DNA of 64,000 nucleotides from Anoplolepis gracilipes (taxonomy: Eukaryota; Arthropoda; Insecta; Hymenoptera; Formicidae), in contig NC_132979.1 in assembly GCF_047496725.1 (NCBI RefSeq), positions 129,001 through 193,000 of the forward strand, written 5' to 3'. Below are positions 1-13,649 of the stretch, piece by piece. Under the pieces are notes generated by a model, which saw only the letters and a program-made list of their open reading frames with translations, searched no databases and had not been told where the DNA came from. Numbering within the stretch: position 1 is the stretch's first letter; each line of letters opens with the position of its first letter. The position numbers and the translations under genes are program-made.

Positions 1-302
1 TGATCATGAGTCTAAAGAAGATTTTCTCATTTTTTTAATCATGGTGATATCTATAACAAAACACATAAAAACGTTCGTTATCGCACACAAAGGTACAGGA
101 TATAAAACTACAAAATAATTCGGAACGTTTAAGAAACTTTAAAACTAAAACTCTCAACGCTTCGTTATTTTTATTATTATACTATTAAGATATGTATTAA
201 TTATTTATTGTATTTTTTCTATTTTTATTAATTTATTACTATTGTAGAATATTTGTAGCTAAGGACTTAATTTTATTTTTTGCATCATTATAGAATTCAT
301 AA

Positions 303-425
303 TCCGTTCTTATAATATTTAATATCACCTACAAAGTTAGGTCTTAAGATTGAAGAAGATTCCATTTGGCCATTTTATTGGCTGAACGGAATCTTAAGAA
401 TATCTAAAATTAGTATAAGAACGGA
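303..425. repeat. Small fold-back repeat
   Basis: The left end TCCGTTCTTATA is matched in reverse complement by TATAAGAACGGA at the right end. Further in, CTTAAGATT pairs with AATCTTAAG, so most of the 123 bases can fold into one imperfect hairpin. It resembles a short MITE or a MITE remnant. No family is recognised. Confidence 0.55.
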
Positions 426-1323
426 CTGTGGCCTGAATTATGGCCTATATCTCGATTAAGTTTGTTGTATAATTCATGATTACTTGATTATTACAATACA
501 CGTATCGTTCGCTCTCTGTTGTTTCTGTTCGGCCGATAATTATTGAAAATTCTTAAAAATTATGATGCTTATGTATGAAAGTTTCATGATAGCAACAATC
601 ACATTTTACAATTAGATCTCAAAAGTATATTCAAGTGTGTAGTCGTAGATTACGGATCCTCTTCGCAAACGATCATCGATCGTCAAGAGAAACTCTCAAG
701 CTCATTCATTATTATCTGATTGCTACATACCTATATACATCCTAGAGAGTTGCTCATGTTCTCTCAAAAGCGATAGTTAAGCATGCGTTAAGCTTTCTTC
801 CCTGGACGTATATTAAAGAAAATTATATTGATGATGAAATAATTGCATTTTATGCCCGTGACATCCCATGAAATATTATGATTTTTATATAAGGAATTAT
901 CTGTAAAAATAATTACGTGTTTTGTGCGTGTAAGTAAAATAAAATCTTTGAGAGATGTATCCATCTATAATAATATTATATATTATATATGATATTCACA
1001 ATTTTATATGAGACTAGACTTGATACATTGACGTCTGTTTATTCACATACGCGTATAAAAAATATACATATAATTGATAAACGTCGATAAACGAACAAAG
1101 AAAAAATTAGAAGAGGTTTTAACACGTATTTACTAATCAGTTAACCCTACGCAATTTTACACTAGTTTAATCTGTATGGTTTTTCATCACCTATCATTGC
1201 ATAAGTAACTAAATCAAGATTTATATATATTGCATTTTTCTTGCGGTCATGAATCTCTTTAGCAGCGTGTAAATTTATGTATTTTAGACCGCGCGTATTT
1301 CTACCGTGAATAGCAGACTCACG

Positions 1324-1392
1324 CGAATTACATATAGGTTTATGAATCCCAAACCGTGCGAATTACATATGGATTTATGAATCCCAACCGTG
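1324..1392. repeat. Two-copy tandem repeat, about 35 bp
   Basis: The unit beginning CGAATTACATAT and ending ATCCCAACCGTG is present twice in direct succession with few differences. A partial third match (ATGAATCC) follows near 1430. No function can be given. Confidence 0.7.
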
Positions 1393-1579
1393 CATACAAC
1401 GTTTTTCGAGAGCTTCCAGGGAATTCATGAATCCAATTTATATTCTCGAGCTAGCCATCATTTCCATCAGCCAATGCTTTCTCTTGAGAAAACACGAGCA
1501 ATTGTCATCGACAAATAAAATCTCTCCTTCCTCTCTCTATCTTTAGATATACATATGTATATATAAAAAAAACCTTTAT

Positions 1580-1636
1580 ACATATATATATATATATATA
1601 TATAAAAAGAAAGAAATATTCATACATACACATATG

Positions 1637-1667
<31 letters not shown>

Positions 1668-1668
1668 T
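1580..1668. repeat. Paired AT microsatellites
   Basis: Two TA/AT dinucleotide tracts (about 1581-1604 and 1640-1668) are separated by A-rich sequence. The whole block is roughly self-complementary and could extrude as a hairpin. Confidence 0.8.
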
Positions 1669-2215
1669 TCTTTTTTTCTACATTAATCTATTATCTATGA
1701 CCAATTTTCTTTTTTCTTTTTCTTGACAAAGGAAGACCGCAGCGCGCATAGTGGGTCGGAGGTGCAAAGTGCAAATTCAACGTACTCCATTCCACAAAGA
1801 ACTTTTTGCTTTTACTTTTGCAATTTGATAATAAAGCAGAATGATATGCCGCGTATCCACAAGTCTTCGAAGTGTTACAAGAAACGACATGCGATATAAT
1901 CGATGATATTATAAATTATGAGAGACGATCTATTCGTGGCAGTTTCTGGCTAAAATATAATTTTGTTTCAGCAAAAAAAACGCGATGTCGGAAAAAAAAT
2001 GCTATTTATATTTTATCCCAACAATTCTAATTTTTATTAAATATTTTTTTAAACGTAATAGTATCTTATCTTTTTGATGAATGTTTACTTTAATGTAACA
2101 TCTGCATCTTGATCCTAATGAATGTTGCCAAAGTTATGATCCTAGCAACATCCATAAAATCCCGGAAAAAAATCTATATATAATCAAATATAAATATTGT
2201 ACATATATATAATAT

Positions 2216-2251
<36 letters not shown>

Positions 2252-4097
2252 TTTCTTTCTCTTGTATAATCTCTGTTTATATGTAGGTATTAGAAAAATA
2301 ATAAAAAAAAAATAAAAAATAATAATCTCATTGTACTGTTTAGAAAGAATGAAATTTGGAGAAGTAAAAATATTGCTCATAAATAATTGTATCTAAATTA
2401 ATATATTAATATTATACATTGTAAAAGGAATAATAATGGTATAGACATATTAAAGAGGAGAGTTAAAAAAGTTATGTATGCTATAAAACAGTTGTATGTA
2501 AAACAGGTATTTGAGTTTACAATGAGAGCATAGGAAATTTATCAAAGATTAAAAGTATATGAATATTTGATTATTTAGTAAAAAGTATATTTTCATGTGT
2601 GGAGCAGAGATTTAGGGAGATAGAAAGAATATTTTCTTATTTTGTTTATATTAATTGTACATTTCAATCATCTCTCGTTTGGACCAAAAGAAAACAAGAT
2701 TAAAAAGATTTTTAAAAATTTAGTGTGAGAATCAGATGTAGAAACAAAGAATTTTATAATAAATTTTGACATGAAAAATATGTATAGGAATATATAACAG
2801 AGTCAAAACTTTAGACTATTTAGCAATAAATAGTACTTATAGAAATAAAAAAAAAAACAGTACAAGAATGAATCAATTATTGAGGAAAGAAATCAGTTGA
2901 ATGAAGGAAATTGCAAGAAAAGAGAATAAGAAAATGTAGGAAAATATGTTTAGAAAAGAAATATAATAAGTTTAAAGATAATTTAAGAATAATTTAAAAT
3001 GTAGTGCATATTAAGTATAACTTAACTATCAAATCAATGTTATTGATGAAAATTAATTAATCGGCAATTAAATGCATTCTTTATAAAGTTTATGTAAAAC
3101 TTTTTTCAAAGCTGAAAGGTAAAAAATAAATATCTATCTATGTGTTTGATTATATATAGATTTTTCCTTAAGCGATTTTAGTCATTGTTGTTCATTATAA
3201 AGTTATTAACAAATAAAGATGCATGAAAAGTAAGATTTATATGTGAACAGGCAATAAAATATTTAATAAGTATTAAACAGTTTACATGAATATATATTAC
3301 TAGTCATACACACATTTTGGATCACATTGACCAAACTCTGATTTAATTATTAATTTAATTATTGATTAACTTATAAGGCGACTAATAGAATAATTTCAAA
3401 CTTTTATTATCTTAATCTATGCAAGAATTATACAATGTTATCAGAAATTTTATGTTGGTTGTCCTATAAGTGAATTAACATTTAAGTTAATCAGAGTTTT
3501 GTCAAAGAAAGTAGTTTTTAATAAATATACAGATCTTTGTATAGAAAATTCAAGAATGTCAAAAATTGAAAAGTAAATGTACAGGCAAGAGAGAGACTCC
3601 ACGTGAATTAAGTACTAGTTTTTTGCAAAGTGAGATCTACTCGACATTATTTGATGTTTGAAGGTTATTCTCATGTTTACTATCTATCTTTAGAAGCACT
3701 AAGCAATGTATCCTATTATGTATAAAAAATTGCAAATTTATGTTAATTGTATATATTATCATACTATTTATTATATCTGAATTTTATAATCTCTTTTTCT
3801 ATCTCTCTTCTCTCTTTTTTCTACATAACTTTATATTTTGGCAAATATTTTTTCTTCTCCTTTTTATACTATTCCCTTGTTATATTGTATTATATTTCCC
3901 TTTTTCTTAGAAAAACTTTTTTTCCTTCTCATCTTTTGATAACATCCCATCCCTCCAGTCTTTTCTTAAGCTCCTTCAAGCGTTCTACTATGACCTTATC
4001 TTCTTTGCTCATATCTAACCCCCGTTTAAAATTTCATACTCTCCTTGCTGTCGTACGTCTTAATTTGTTTCTTTCTGTAATTTTTTATATACATATA

Positions 4098-4098
<1 letters not shown>

Positions 4099-4153
<55 letters not shown>
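4099..4153. repeat. (TA)n microsatellite
   Basis: About 55 bases of near-perfect TA repeat. A second shorter TA tract lies at about 4194-4214. Confidence 0.9.
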
Positions 4154-4154
<1 letters not shown>

Positions 4155-5559
4155 TCTCTGGCAGCCTCTAATCTACTGCTATAACATTAATATTATATAT
4201 ATATATATATATATTTTTTTTTTCACTATTTAAACTTTCCTTTTTTCTTTACATCTCCTCCTTTTCTTTACATTCTTTATACTCTAACACTGTTTAAATC
4301 TACGTGTCAAATAGCCATAATTTCCTTCGTACTTATTTTTTAAACTTACTTTCTCACGAGTTCCATATCTGTTTGCAGCTTCTCTTTATTTGCTCCTCAC
4401 GTTTTTATATCTTAATACTCTGTAATTGAAAAAATGACAGCTAAAAATTGGAATGAAATGTTCTTTTTTTATTTGATACGCTTTCTTTCTGTGAAAATAT
4501 TGAATTAATAACTTTGTTTGAAAGCTCTTTTCTACAAATTATCATCTTTTTCTGACATTTTACATGCTTTAATTTTTCGCTTGACTACCCTGATGGAAAT
4601 ATTTTATAGAAATTATAATGAAATTGTATTGAAATAACACTGAATCACTTGAGGAATTGTACTATTGTCCATTGAAGTAACACTTTTTTATCATAATTTT
4701 ATTACAACTTTAATTATTTATTATTAAAATTTTAATAAAAATTTAGAAAAATTCATTAAGTATTAATTTTATTCAGCAAATTTCAGCAAAATTGTGTTTG
4801 TTCGATAAATTTTATAAAAGCTTATACAGTACAGAAAAGTTGCAGAATAATTTCATTGAAAGATTATAATATTGCAAATATGTTATGAAATTATTATACC
4901 ATTGCAATATATATATATATATTATAGTAATAGTAGCAGTAGAGTAGCAGTGTAATAAAAAGTAGCATAATAGTAGTACTAACATAAGAGATGGTACTAA
5001 CAATAAGACAGCTTTCAATGTGACCTAGAATCCGAAAACATTTGATTTCTGGTGAAATTCTAGTGAAATTTAAGATAACAACTCTAATTTATGCTTGCAT
5101 AGAATCCTAAATCATGTAAGATTTCATAGTGATTCTATCAACTGCTGATATGACTGCTCTGTTGTCAGATATATAATAAATTTTTTGCTTATTGTATTTT
5201 GGTGATCAATAATTCTGCACCTAAGAATGACTAATATCTCAATCTAGAAGAGCTTAGCTAAACCATTCATGAGAATTCTTTTCTTGTGGTTAATTCTAAA
5301 TTTATAAATTTCTGTGTCAATGCGCTTATTTATGTCTAATCCATCTGTGTATTATGTTTATATCAGAGTCAGAAAGTTGATTTAATCTACATCAATCATT
5401 CTTGGAATAAAAATTTTAAAAGACTTAACCATCTGGTATTTTCTAGGAATCTTATTGTTTTGAGTTTAAAGTGATGTTTATGAAATAATCTAAGACTCTT
5501 GTCAAATGTCAAGAGACTTTGCCTTTTGCCCGCCTATACCTTTATTTTATGGTAAAATA

Positions 5560-5770
5560 TTCAAAATATACATATATCAAAATTAAGATCATTAAAACTA
5601 AATCTGTTTTTCTAAAAACATATCTCAGAAACTAAAAGAAATCACTGTAAAATTCAAAGCAAATATTAGCAAGTAGAATGCACCTTTGTATCTATTATAA
5701 TATATGTCAAAATAAAAATAATCCGTGAGATAAATTTTTGTCAACTTTCACTTTTATTTGAATAAATTAA
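5560..5770. repeat. Dispersed repeat copy (pairs with 60480-60730)
   Basis: The segment around CATATCTCAGAAACTAAAAG, followed by sequence ending in CCGTGAGATAAA, recurs in the same order near 60535-60640 (CATATCTCAGAAATTAAAAG ... CCGTGAAGTATAA). This shows two diverged copies of an interspersed element. Ends and class are not clear. Confidence 0.5.
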
Positions 5771-6995
5771 TCAATAATTTCGCACTGTTCAAGCCAATTT
5801 TTTCGTATTCAAAAATAAAGTTGAGGTCAATGTTATCTTTACATTCTCTTGTGTATTATACTTTTCTTCTTTTTTCTGTAAACATGACTTTATTACAAAC
5901 GTAACTTGAACAAAACGGAAACCTATATCAATTTATTCTTCTCTATACAATATATATTTTAATAAGTTAATATAAATAATATTGCAAGCAATTTATTTTG
6001 TTGTTGTCAGCACGTATCCGACGTGTTTCTTCCTGAATATCTTTGCTTATCTATATTTAATAATATTATTAAGAAGTTCTAATAATTTTAGTGTAAAAAA
6101 TTTAACTATTATACTTCCTCGAAATACTAGTAATATCTATAGTTATGTAGTACATATCTTGTTAGAATTTTAAAGATGTCATGATTTTATTAGCTTAACA
6201 AAAATAAAGTATAAGTTTTGTGATAAATTAAATATATTAATAATAAAATACACGTGCATCAATAAAAGTTAAGAAAACAAAAAAAAAAAAAAATAATAAT
6301 TTAGCTACGAACTATAGCATGAATGCATTCATTTCAACGCTTTTCTTTCTCTACAACTAGTTTCTCTCTCTTTGGAATGATTATTTCCATCACACCATAT
6401 CCGATACAATGTGTTAAATTTAAATTTTCAATGACTGAATCACTCGATTGTTGTGTGTTGTTTATAAAAGTAATTTCATTTTGTGTATCCCTGTGTGTGT
6501 TTGTGTATTTGCCTTAGAAACTCATTATTTATGTATATTTAAAATATATACAAACACCCATTTTAATCCCATATGTTGAAATCACAAAAGATTATTATTT
6601 ATTACTTTGTGTCGTATTGTTAAAAGAACATTCCACTTACTGCTTACGTTTTCTTTATTTACAATTATTTACATTTAATATATAAACTAATCAAATTTGT
6701 TAAATCTAGGATTTAAAAAAAATATATTTTTATAAAATACATCAGAATATTTATAATTTAGAATAATCTTTCATATTTTTTTATATCTTCTCACCTCTTT
6801 TTTTCTCTCTTTTTCGCTTTCTCTCATTTACTTATCTCTCTATTTTTCAAATATAATTCTTTTTTCTATTTGTCCTTTTTTACAAAAAGCTATGTATTTT
6901 CAAATTAATATTGTATATATTTCACTGCTCTTCCCATCTTATTCTTTCTCTCGCCTTCTTCTTTTTCTTCTTTTCTCTTTTTCTTTTCATCTTCT

Positions 6996-7035
<40 letters not shown>

Positions 7036-7048
7036 TCTCTCTCTCTCT
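6996..7048. repeat. C run and (CT)n microsatellite
   Basis: A run of 10 or so C followed by about 45 bases of CT repeat with TTT interruptions, embedded in a longer pyrimidine-rich stretch (about 6780-7060). Confidence 0.9.
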
Positions 7049-7487
7049 TTTATTTACTCATTATTTCTCTTTTTTTTATAAAAGAAAATCTTTTTCAAAT
7101 ATACTTTTTTCTTTTTTTTAAAAAAACCTATGTAGTTTAAAATTAGTATTTGTGCGATATCTGAAACAACCCTCTCTTTTATTTTTTTGAACTTGTTTAA
7201 TAAAGAATGTCGATTGCAATATTTTTTTATGTCTAAGCGTTTAATGACTTTCTAAATCAAAAAATGCTTTAAAAATCGTTTCAATGGGAACATTCAAAAC
7301 ATCCAAGGATTCCGAGTAGATTTATTCAGACCCAGCCTTAGCTTTCGTCCGTTTTGGCCGTATCCTTCAGATCAATCTGTTTTATAATGTTGTGTTTTCT
7401 TTTTTCTTTATCTCTTCTCTCTCTTTCCTGTTTCGCTTTTGTCTTCTTTTTTTTCTCTCCTTACCTCATACTCATCATTGTTCCATA

Positions 7488-7536
7488 CACACACTCATAC
7501 ACACCCACACACACACGCGTACGCGCGCGCGCGCAT
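7488..7536. repeat. Alternating CA/CG tract, Z-DNA prone
   Basis: CA-type repeats pass into GCGTACGCGCGCGCGCGC, a strict purine-pyrimidine alternation rich in CG. It ends about 175 bases before the linker exon acceptor. Such tracts can adopt left-handed DNA under supercoiling; any role is inference. Confidence 0.75.
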
Positions 7537-7710
7537 ATACTGACTGTACTGGAACAATGATGTAAGAGAGGTAGATAAAGTAGGTATCAAAGAGAGAAAA
7601 AAGATTTTTTAAATATATATATATATATACACATATAAACATATATCAACATCTTTCTTCCATTTTTATTTTTCCGATGCCGATTTATTGAAACGCTCTG
7701 CGCACTCCAG

Positions 7711-7800
7711 GTCGAAGCATCATCACGAAGAAGGGCGATGGCTCTCAAGTAAAGGAATCCACTGATAGCAGCACAACAATCGAAGACGATGACGTTAAAG
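7711..7800 (+). CDS. CaMKII: CaMKII linker exon (after calmodulin-binding segment)
   Basis: This exon encodes the start of the variable linker of calcium/calmodulin-dependent protein kinase II, the multifunctional Ser/Thr kinase of synapses and muscle. The reading is xS-RSIITKKGDGSQVKESTD, then SSTTIEDDDVK, which matches the fly CaMKII segment SRSMITKKGEGSQ...STTLEDDDIK almost residue for residue. It is 90 nt: two bases finishing a codon, 29 codons, and one base left over, so it starts in phase 2 counting and ends in phase 1. The acceptor is CACTCCAG and the donor AAAG|GTAAGA. In the known protein it joins the calmodulin-binding helix to the hub. The S/T-rich, then acidic, composition fits a flexible regulatory linker. 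The kinase exons that must precede it lie outside the window. A long CT tract begins about 50 bases after the donor. Confidence 0.95.
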
Positions 7801-7848
7801 GTAAGAATGTGCTCTTTTTTGTGTATCTTTTCCTCTTTTTCTCTTTCT

Positions 7849-7878
7849 TTCTCTCTCTCTTTCTCTCTCTCTTTCTCA

Positions 7879-7934
<56 letters not shown>
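7849..7934 (+). repeat. (CT)n tract just downstream of linker exon donor
   Basis: About 85 bases of almost pure CT repeat in the sense strand, starting about 50 bases after the 5' splice site of the linker exon. In RNA this is a CU-rich tract of the type bound by polypyrimidine-tract proteins. A splicing role is only inferred from position. Confidence 0.9.
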
Positions 7935-7937
<3 letters not shown>

Positions 7938-8226
7938 CTCTTTTTCTATCTCTTTGTCTTTATGATAAAAAATTGCGCCGAGTTTTCTTAGCGATAATTC
8001 AACTGTATTTATTAACGAATAAATTGTAATTTGGTAGTGCAAAAAGAAAATTATAAATGGATTTTACAGATTGCGTTTGTTTAAAACCTTGAAATATAAT
8101 TTTATGAACCGGATGAGCCGACTTTCGTATCGAATAAATAAATAATCTTTCACAAAATCTTCTTTCACGCGGAGATATTTGAAAATATTTATATAGAGTA
8201 GGCAAATTATTTCCCACATAATATCA

Positions 8227-8460
8227 ATGATGTTTCCCAATTTCGATTATCGTAACGAGCAGTTTAGAGCCGATTGGCATTTAGTGTCAAAAAAACTCGA
8301 ATTGGATCATGATAGCGATTATATCAATGTTACCGCTGCTGTGACAGAATTGTCACCACACAAAGCGCAAAATGATAATTTGGGTAACAAGTACTTAGCT
8401 CCTAACAAAAATTCATATACAGTATCATTCTACGTGGCTTGCTTATCACAAATTTTTTAA
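8227..8460 (+). other. Unassigned 77-codon ORF, coding-like
   Basis: An ATG-started ORF of 77 codons lies 427 bases after the linker exon. Its translation (for example FPNFDYRNEQFRADWHLVSK, then LELDHDSDYINVTAAVTELS) is of mixed, non-repetitive composition, unlike the low-complexity ORFs around it. No membrane segment, signal peptide or known motif is seen. There is no convincing acceptor in front and no phase-compatible donor, so it does not look like a CaMKII cassette. It may be a decayed transposon or retrocopy fragment, a small gene, or chance. The family is not recognised. Confidence 0.2.
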
Positions 8461-9968
8461 TAAGAATTTAATACGAAACTCGAGTGACAATTCACAAATA
8501 GTGAAAACAGCTTGGTATCTGCTTAGTAATTGCATAAATATTGTAAACGTTCTTAAATATGAAACTGTAATTACTTAATTAGAATTTAGTTTCTCTATTT
8601 ATGTCATAGTTGTGCTTTATCACGAAGGTCAAGCTGCGTTTTGTCACTTTTAAATGTGATTGTTTATATTTGATGAAATATCTAATTCAATTTTATAAGA
8701 TAATATAAAAATAATTAACTTATGAAAAGCAATAATTATTAAAAATATTAAGATATTGTGAATACTATTATTAAGGAATCCAACTAACAATAAGAGCATC
8801 ATAATTTCACATGCAAATGTAAAAAATCATTTGGCATCAAACATCCTTGCGTGTTTCTACGAAGAGTGCTCGACAAATTTATTGTGAATCAATCATTTTT
8901 CTAGTCCTTTTTTATTCGTTGTGACATATATAATAACTACCACGTTCATCGCAGCAACTTCAAGAAACGAATTGTTTTTACTGTACAAAAATAGAAGAAA
9001 CACGCGTATATATATTGATTTTTCATTAAAAATAAGATAAAAATTGGAGAAAGATTAAAGATTCCTTTCGTTCTCATGTCAATCGTTAATAGTTAGAGTA
9101 GTTGAGTATCATTGCTTATTCTTCGATCCTGCTATTTCCACTTTGCGCTCCATCATTTGTGTTTTAATCACTAGTACACTTATACTATAAAAAGTTTTTC
9201 AACCGCAATGGAAAGACACTTAAAATTTATTCTTATGAAACTTCTATTGAAACAAGAAGTAATTTAAAATCACAAAATAATAATTTGTGATTTAAATCAT
9301 AAAATTGATATTTAATATACGTTCAATAATATACGTATATCTGATTATATGAAATTAAACGTTATAAGGTCTCACTTATTTCGTTACGAATTTTTTACGT
9401 AAGATTTGTGTTGAATGTTTCTTCAAATCGATATTTTCTTGTAAGAATAATATTAAATATATTTTGATTTGTGATATATATTCTGTGTGATAATATACTT
9501 TTGGTCGCAGAATTGAAAATTTGTCACCAGTTTTAGAGAAAAAGCAATCTTGTCTTAATCTTTCTTTTTGCTACGGCAAGTAGTGAAAAAGTAATGAAAC
9601 TTTTTTATTTCCCGAAAGGCTGACACAACACTGATTCTTCTATGATTTATTATAACTTCAAAATTATGATAAATCAGTGTTACCGGCCATCTGTTTGATA
9701 AAACAAAAAAATCCGCTTTACTTTTTAACTTGCTCCAATATCATTGTAAATAATTGTTTGTTAACTATTATTGATTAACAGTTTTCTATTTTATTTTTCT
9801 TCCATTCGTTCACATTTTTCGAAAAAAAGTCAGATCACATATATATTTATATACATACATGTTCTTCAAAATTCGAAGCGAAAATACCCATTTATATATG
9901 TAAATGAAGAACAAGACATTTAATACATAGTTAGTTTATAATTGGGTAAATGTCTAAAGAAATACATA

Positions 9969-10580
9969 ATGTTCCAACGAAAAATTAAGTTTTTTTTTAT
10001 AGCGATCAACAATATTATTATAAAATGAAATATATAAAAGGAAGGAATAAATATTTATTAAAAAGACATTAAATAAAACTGAATAGAGTTGAATGCGTGG
10101 ACAGGGAGGGACTCCATTCCTCTCTCTGTTTTGTCAAAACTTAAATTTAACCTGCCCTTAATTTAACCTACTCGAGATGTGAAAAGTTTTAGCGAACCTT
10201 CATAATAAATTTATTAAGGAAAAAGCTTACAGAGTAGAAAGTTTACCGAGTACAAATTTTTTTGACATTACGTACATTTAGAACATACTTGAGAAAGAGA
10301 ATTATTACTTAAAATAAAGATTATTAAAATTATTACTTAAATTAAAAATTCAACCTTCGCACATGGATTAGGGTTAAGTTAAAGTCTCTACGGATGAGAT
10401 GCAAAGAGAGATGGAGGCCTTTCCCACTCACGCATTCAATTTTTTTTAGTTTTATTTATTAAACTTTTTTTATTAATATTTTTTTAATAAAAACTTATTC
10501 CTTCCTTAAAACGTTTATACATTTCATGTTAATAATAATTTTATTGATTGCTATTAGAAAACCTTGAGTTTCCATTGGTT
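9969..10580. mobile_element. Fold-back element, family 3, copy 1
   Basis: About 610 bp with long imperfect inverted repeats. The left end CCAACGAAAAATTAAG pairs with CTTGAGTTTCCATTGG at the right. Inside, ATGCGTGGACAGGGAGGGAC pairs with TCCCACTCACGCAT. No ORF of note. Related copies are at 28534-29065, 36294-36525 and 39080-39305. It is most simply a non-autonomous DNA transposon; the superfamily is not determined. Confidence 0.7.
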
Positions 10581-11738
10581 TTGCATTACTTCTAGATATT
10601 TACCTTTTTTATTTATCTTTGAAATTATATTTTACATGATATTGCTATTCTCATTTAATAATTTTAAACTTAAAAGCTTGTAAGAATTATGATAAAAATG
10701 AGAAACTATCTCATTTTATTTAAATTTGGACGTTAATTTTTTATTTTGATAAAAAAAAGAAATTTAAATTAGTACATCTGAATAAAAATCCTAAAAATTT
10801 TTATTTAGTTTATATACTTTAATAATAAAAGTATAAAGTAAGAGTGTGCCAAAATTTTATTGATTATGTCACAACTGCATTGCTTTTCTAGATTTTATAT
10901 ATCAAAACATATACTAAAACATATATAAATATCGTACCAAAATGAATTGATACTCATCCACGTATTGATACACACATGTTTAAAATTTATAAATATTACC
11001 GCATTTATTAGCGGGCAAGTACATACATTTGTATGGAAACGTTCATTTAAACGTGTACATTTGTACATGTAGCCTATAATATTTAGCCGAATATCCAATA
11101 AAAATATTTTTCGAGAAAATACTTTATATGACACATTATATGTCACAAAGAAGCTTATGCAACAGCATCACGCAAATGCATACTTTTCATATATGTATAA
11201 TTGACATGTAATTACATTAATATTTTTTATAGATAGAGATATAATATATATTAATGGAGCATTTATTTTTAAGCCTATATTCTTACACGTACAGTTATCG
11301 ATTTTAAAGTTAAATTTTTCAAATTTTGTTTAACACTTATATAAATTAGGAAATACAATTTCGATGCATTTTTGCACAGACACACACACACACACACACA
11401 CACATATTCGCGTGTGATCCTATATTACTATATAACTATTCCATACGGAGAAAATATTATAGTAAAAATTACGATATAATTTTTTAAATCGTGAAATATA
11501 TATACTATTATAATATATAAGAGAAATACGTGATATTTTTATTCAATAATATTATACAAATGTATTATATAAAGGAATATTATTGAATTATTTTCATGTA
11601 CAAACAAATGCATAGTCAACAAATAATAGAACACAAATGCATAATTTATGACTTTTATAATAATATATCTTATTGTCGTAATATTCCAGTTTTACAATAA
11701 ATGTAAAAGAAAATGTAGTCGAGAAAGAATTACAAGCA

Positions 11739-11743
<5 letters not shown>

Positions 11744-11783
<40 letters not shown>
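11744..11783. repeat. (AG)n microsatellite
   Basis: About 40 bases of AG repeat. A (CA)n tract of about 24 bases lies nearby at 11380-11404. Confidence 0.9.
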
Positions 11784-11786
<3 letters not shown>

Positions 11787-13649
11787 CAGAATTATGAGAG
11801 AGAGAAGAGAACGACAAGATGGTTCAGTGGTAGTTATTGCCTACTGAAAGAAAGGGAAAGAATCAAATCTTTGGTTAGAACTCGGATATTTTTCCTCTGC
11901 TCGGAAAAAGTTTACAGGAATGTATTTTTCATGTGCATTGTAATTTGTACTGTAAAATTTTCTCCGTGCAACATATGGTTCCGTATTTGTTTTCCATAGT
12001 CAGATGTCGCGAAGCACCAAATACATATATGTACATCGAACAATTATATGAAAAGTAATAATACTGTTATTTTGTGCCCTTGTAGCGATGCTCACAAATC
12101 CATAACACACATATTGAAAGTTTCATAACATAGAGGCATAAGCCCGAAATTATAGCTTTACAATGAGAATGAGAAAAAATGGTTTAATATTCGTATTTGA
12201 TACATAAAAATGTACCTAAATATTTCTATATTTATTTCTATAATTATTAGGGCAATTAGTACGCAACTTTATTATAAGATGCAAGGCATATAGAACTTTC
12301 ATGTGCTTATGTATATACAATATATAGTACCTCTTTTTTTTTAAATTGGAGATACGCCTTCATGTTATAAAATCCTCGATATAAATATATATACACATTA
12401 AAAGATATACGCACGCGTATAATATTGTAACAATAAATAAGACGAGTGCACTGTAATTAGATTATAAACTATACACATTTTTTTACGTATATTTCTCACA
12501 TTATTTGGCCGAAAATGTAAGCGTTATATAAAAAAAAAAATGTTTTCATATTTATAACACGTATTGGTGTTACGAATATCTTCACATTTGATTATAATTA
12601 CTTTCAGATCGAACGTATTCCTCTAAATATACAATATATAACTATTAATTTTTTAGCAATCTTTTAATCTATTAAGTATATGATGAAATATAAAATTAAG
12701 AAAAAAAAAACAAAATAATGTAATATAATTTTTATCTGTCATTTAGAAATAATATTGTCAATTTTTTTCAAAAAAATCCATGATGTTTAAATGTAGAAAC
12801 GCAATGCATTTGATCGAAAAGCAATCTATTTCACGTGTGAAAGCGATTCGTGACAACGACTTAATTTTTTTATTTTGATCCTTATTGTTTGATCGATAGT
12901 AGAAGATATTCCGGATATGGGGTCTCATACACACATACACATACACATACACATACACGCGCACAGAGTAATATCTTACATGAATTTGCACGCGTATGGG
13001 AGCATATTTGGCACGCATAACTTGCTTCTAAATATTTACCTATCATGATTGTTAGTTACTTGAAAAACAAACAATAATTGTATAATAATACTAATAACAA
13101 TAATAATGACAATGATAATAAATAAATAATTAACACAAAAACATTAATAATAGAATAATAATTGTTTTTATTTTATTCTATTTTAGATAACATTACCGTT
13201 TCTCTAATAATTAACAGTTATATAATGAATAGAATATTTAGAAGCCTGTGTGTGTATACAAAATACTTTACATAAACAAACAAATCATAAATAAATTGCG
13301 AATAATTATAATACATTGTAATATAAAGATTGATATGCATTTGATATACACATAAGATGATTAATCAACATTTATTTGTGAGTGGCTCGAACACAGCACA
13401 TATTGCCTGGTAATTTTATTTATTTTTCCGCTTGGAAAAGTAGTCGATATTTTGAGAATCTATATAATAAGGGGACAATACATTAAAAAAATTTAACGAA
13501 TAAAAATTGAAGAATTGAAGATAAAATACACAGATATATACTATAATATATACTGTTTATATGTAGGATAAAAACTCTTTTACATACATATATCTGTGTG
13601 GTGTCCTCTTTTTGTAGTTTTTCTTTACAGATATATATGGGACTTATAA

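Larger units (their letters stand above)
1..7710 (+). other. CaMKII intron, 3' part (upstream end outside window)
   Basis: No kinase-domain, autoinhibitory or calmodulin-binding exon of CaMKII could be found here, so this is read as the tail of the intron before the linker exon. It is AT-rich and holds a small fold-back repeat, a 35-bp tandem repeat, AT and CT microsatellites and a copy of a dispersed repeat at about 5560-5770 that recurs at 60480-60730. The last 60 bases before the acceptor are ordinary intron sequence ending in CTCCAG. ORFs in this stretch are short, hydrophobic translations of AT or CT tracts and are not genes. Confidence 0.7.

Noticed and set aside
1..7710. Upstream CaMKII kinase or calmodulin-binding exons
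   Set aside because: Searched for conserved stretches such as the regulatory helix before the linker; nothing in any frame matched, so they lie outside the window.
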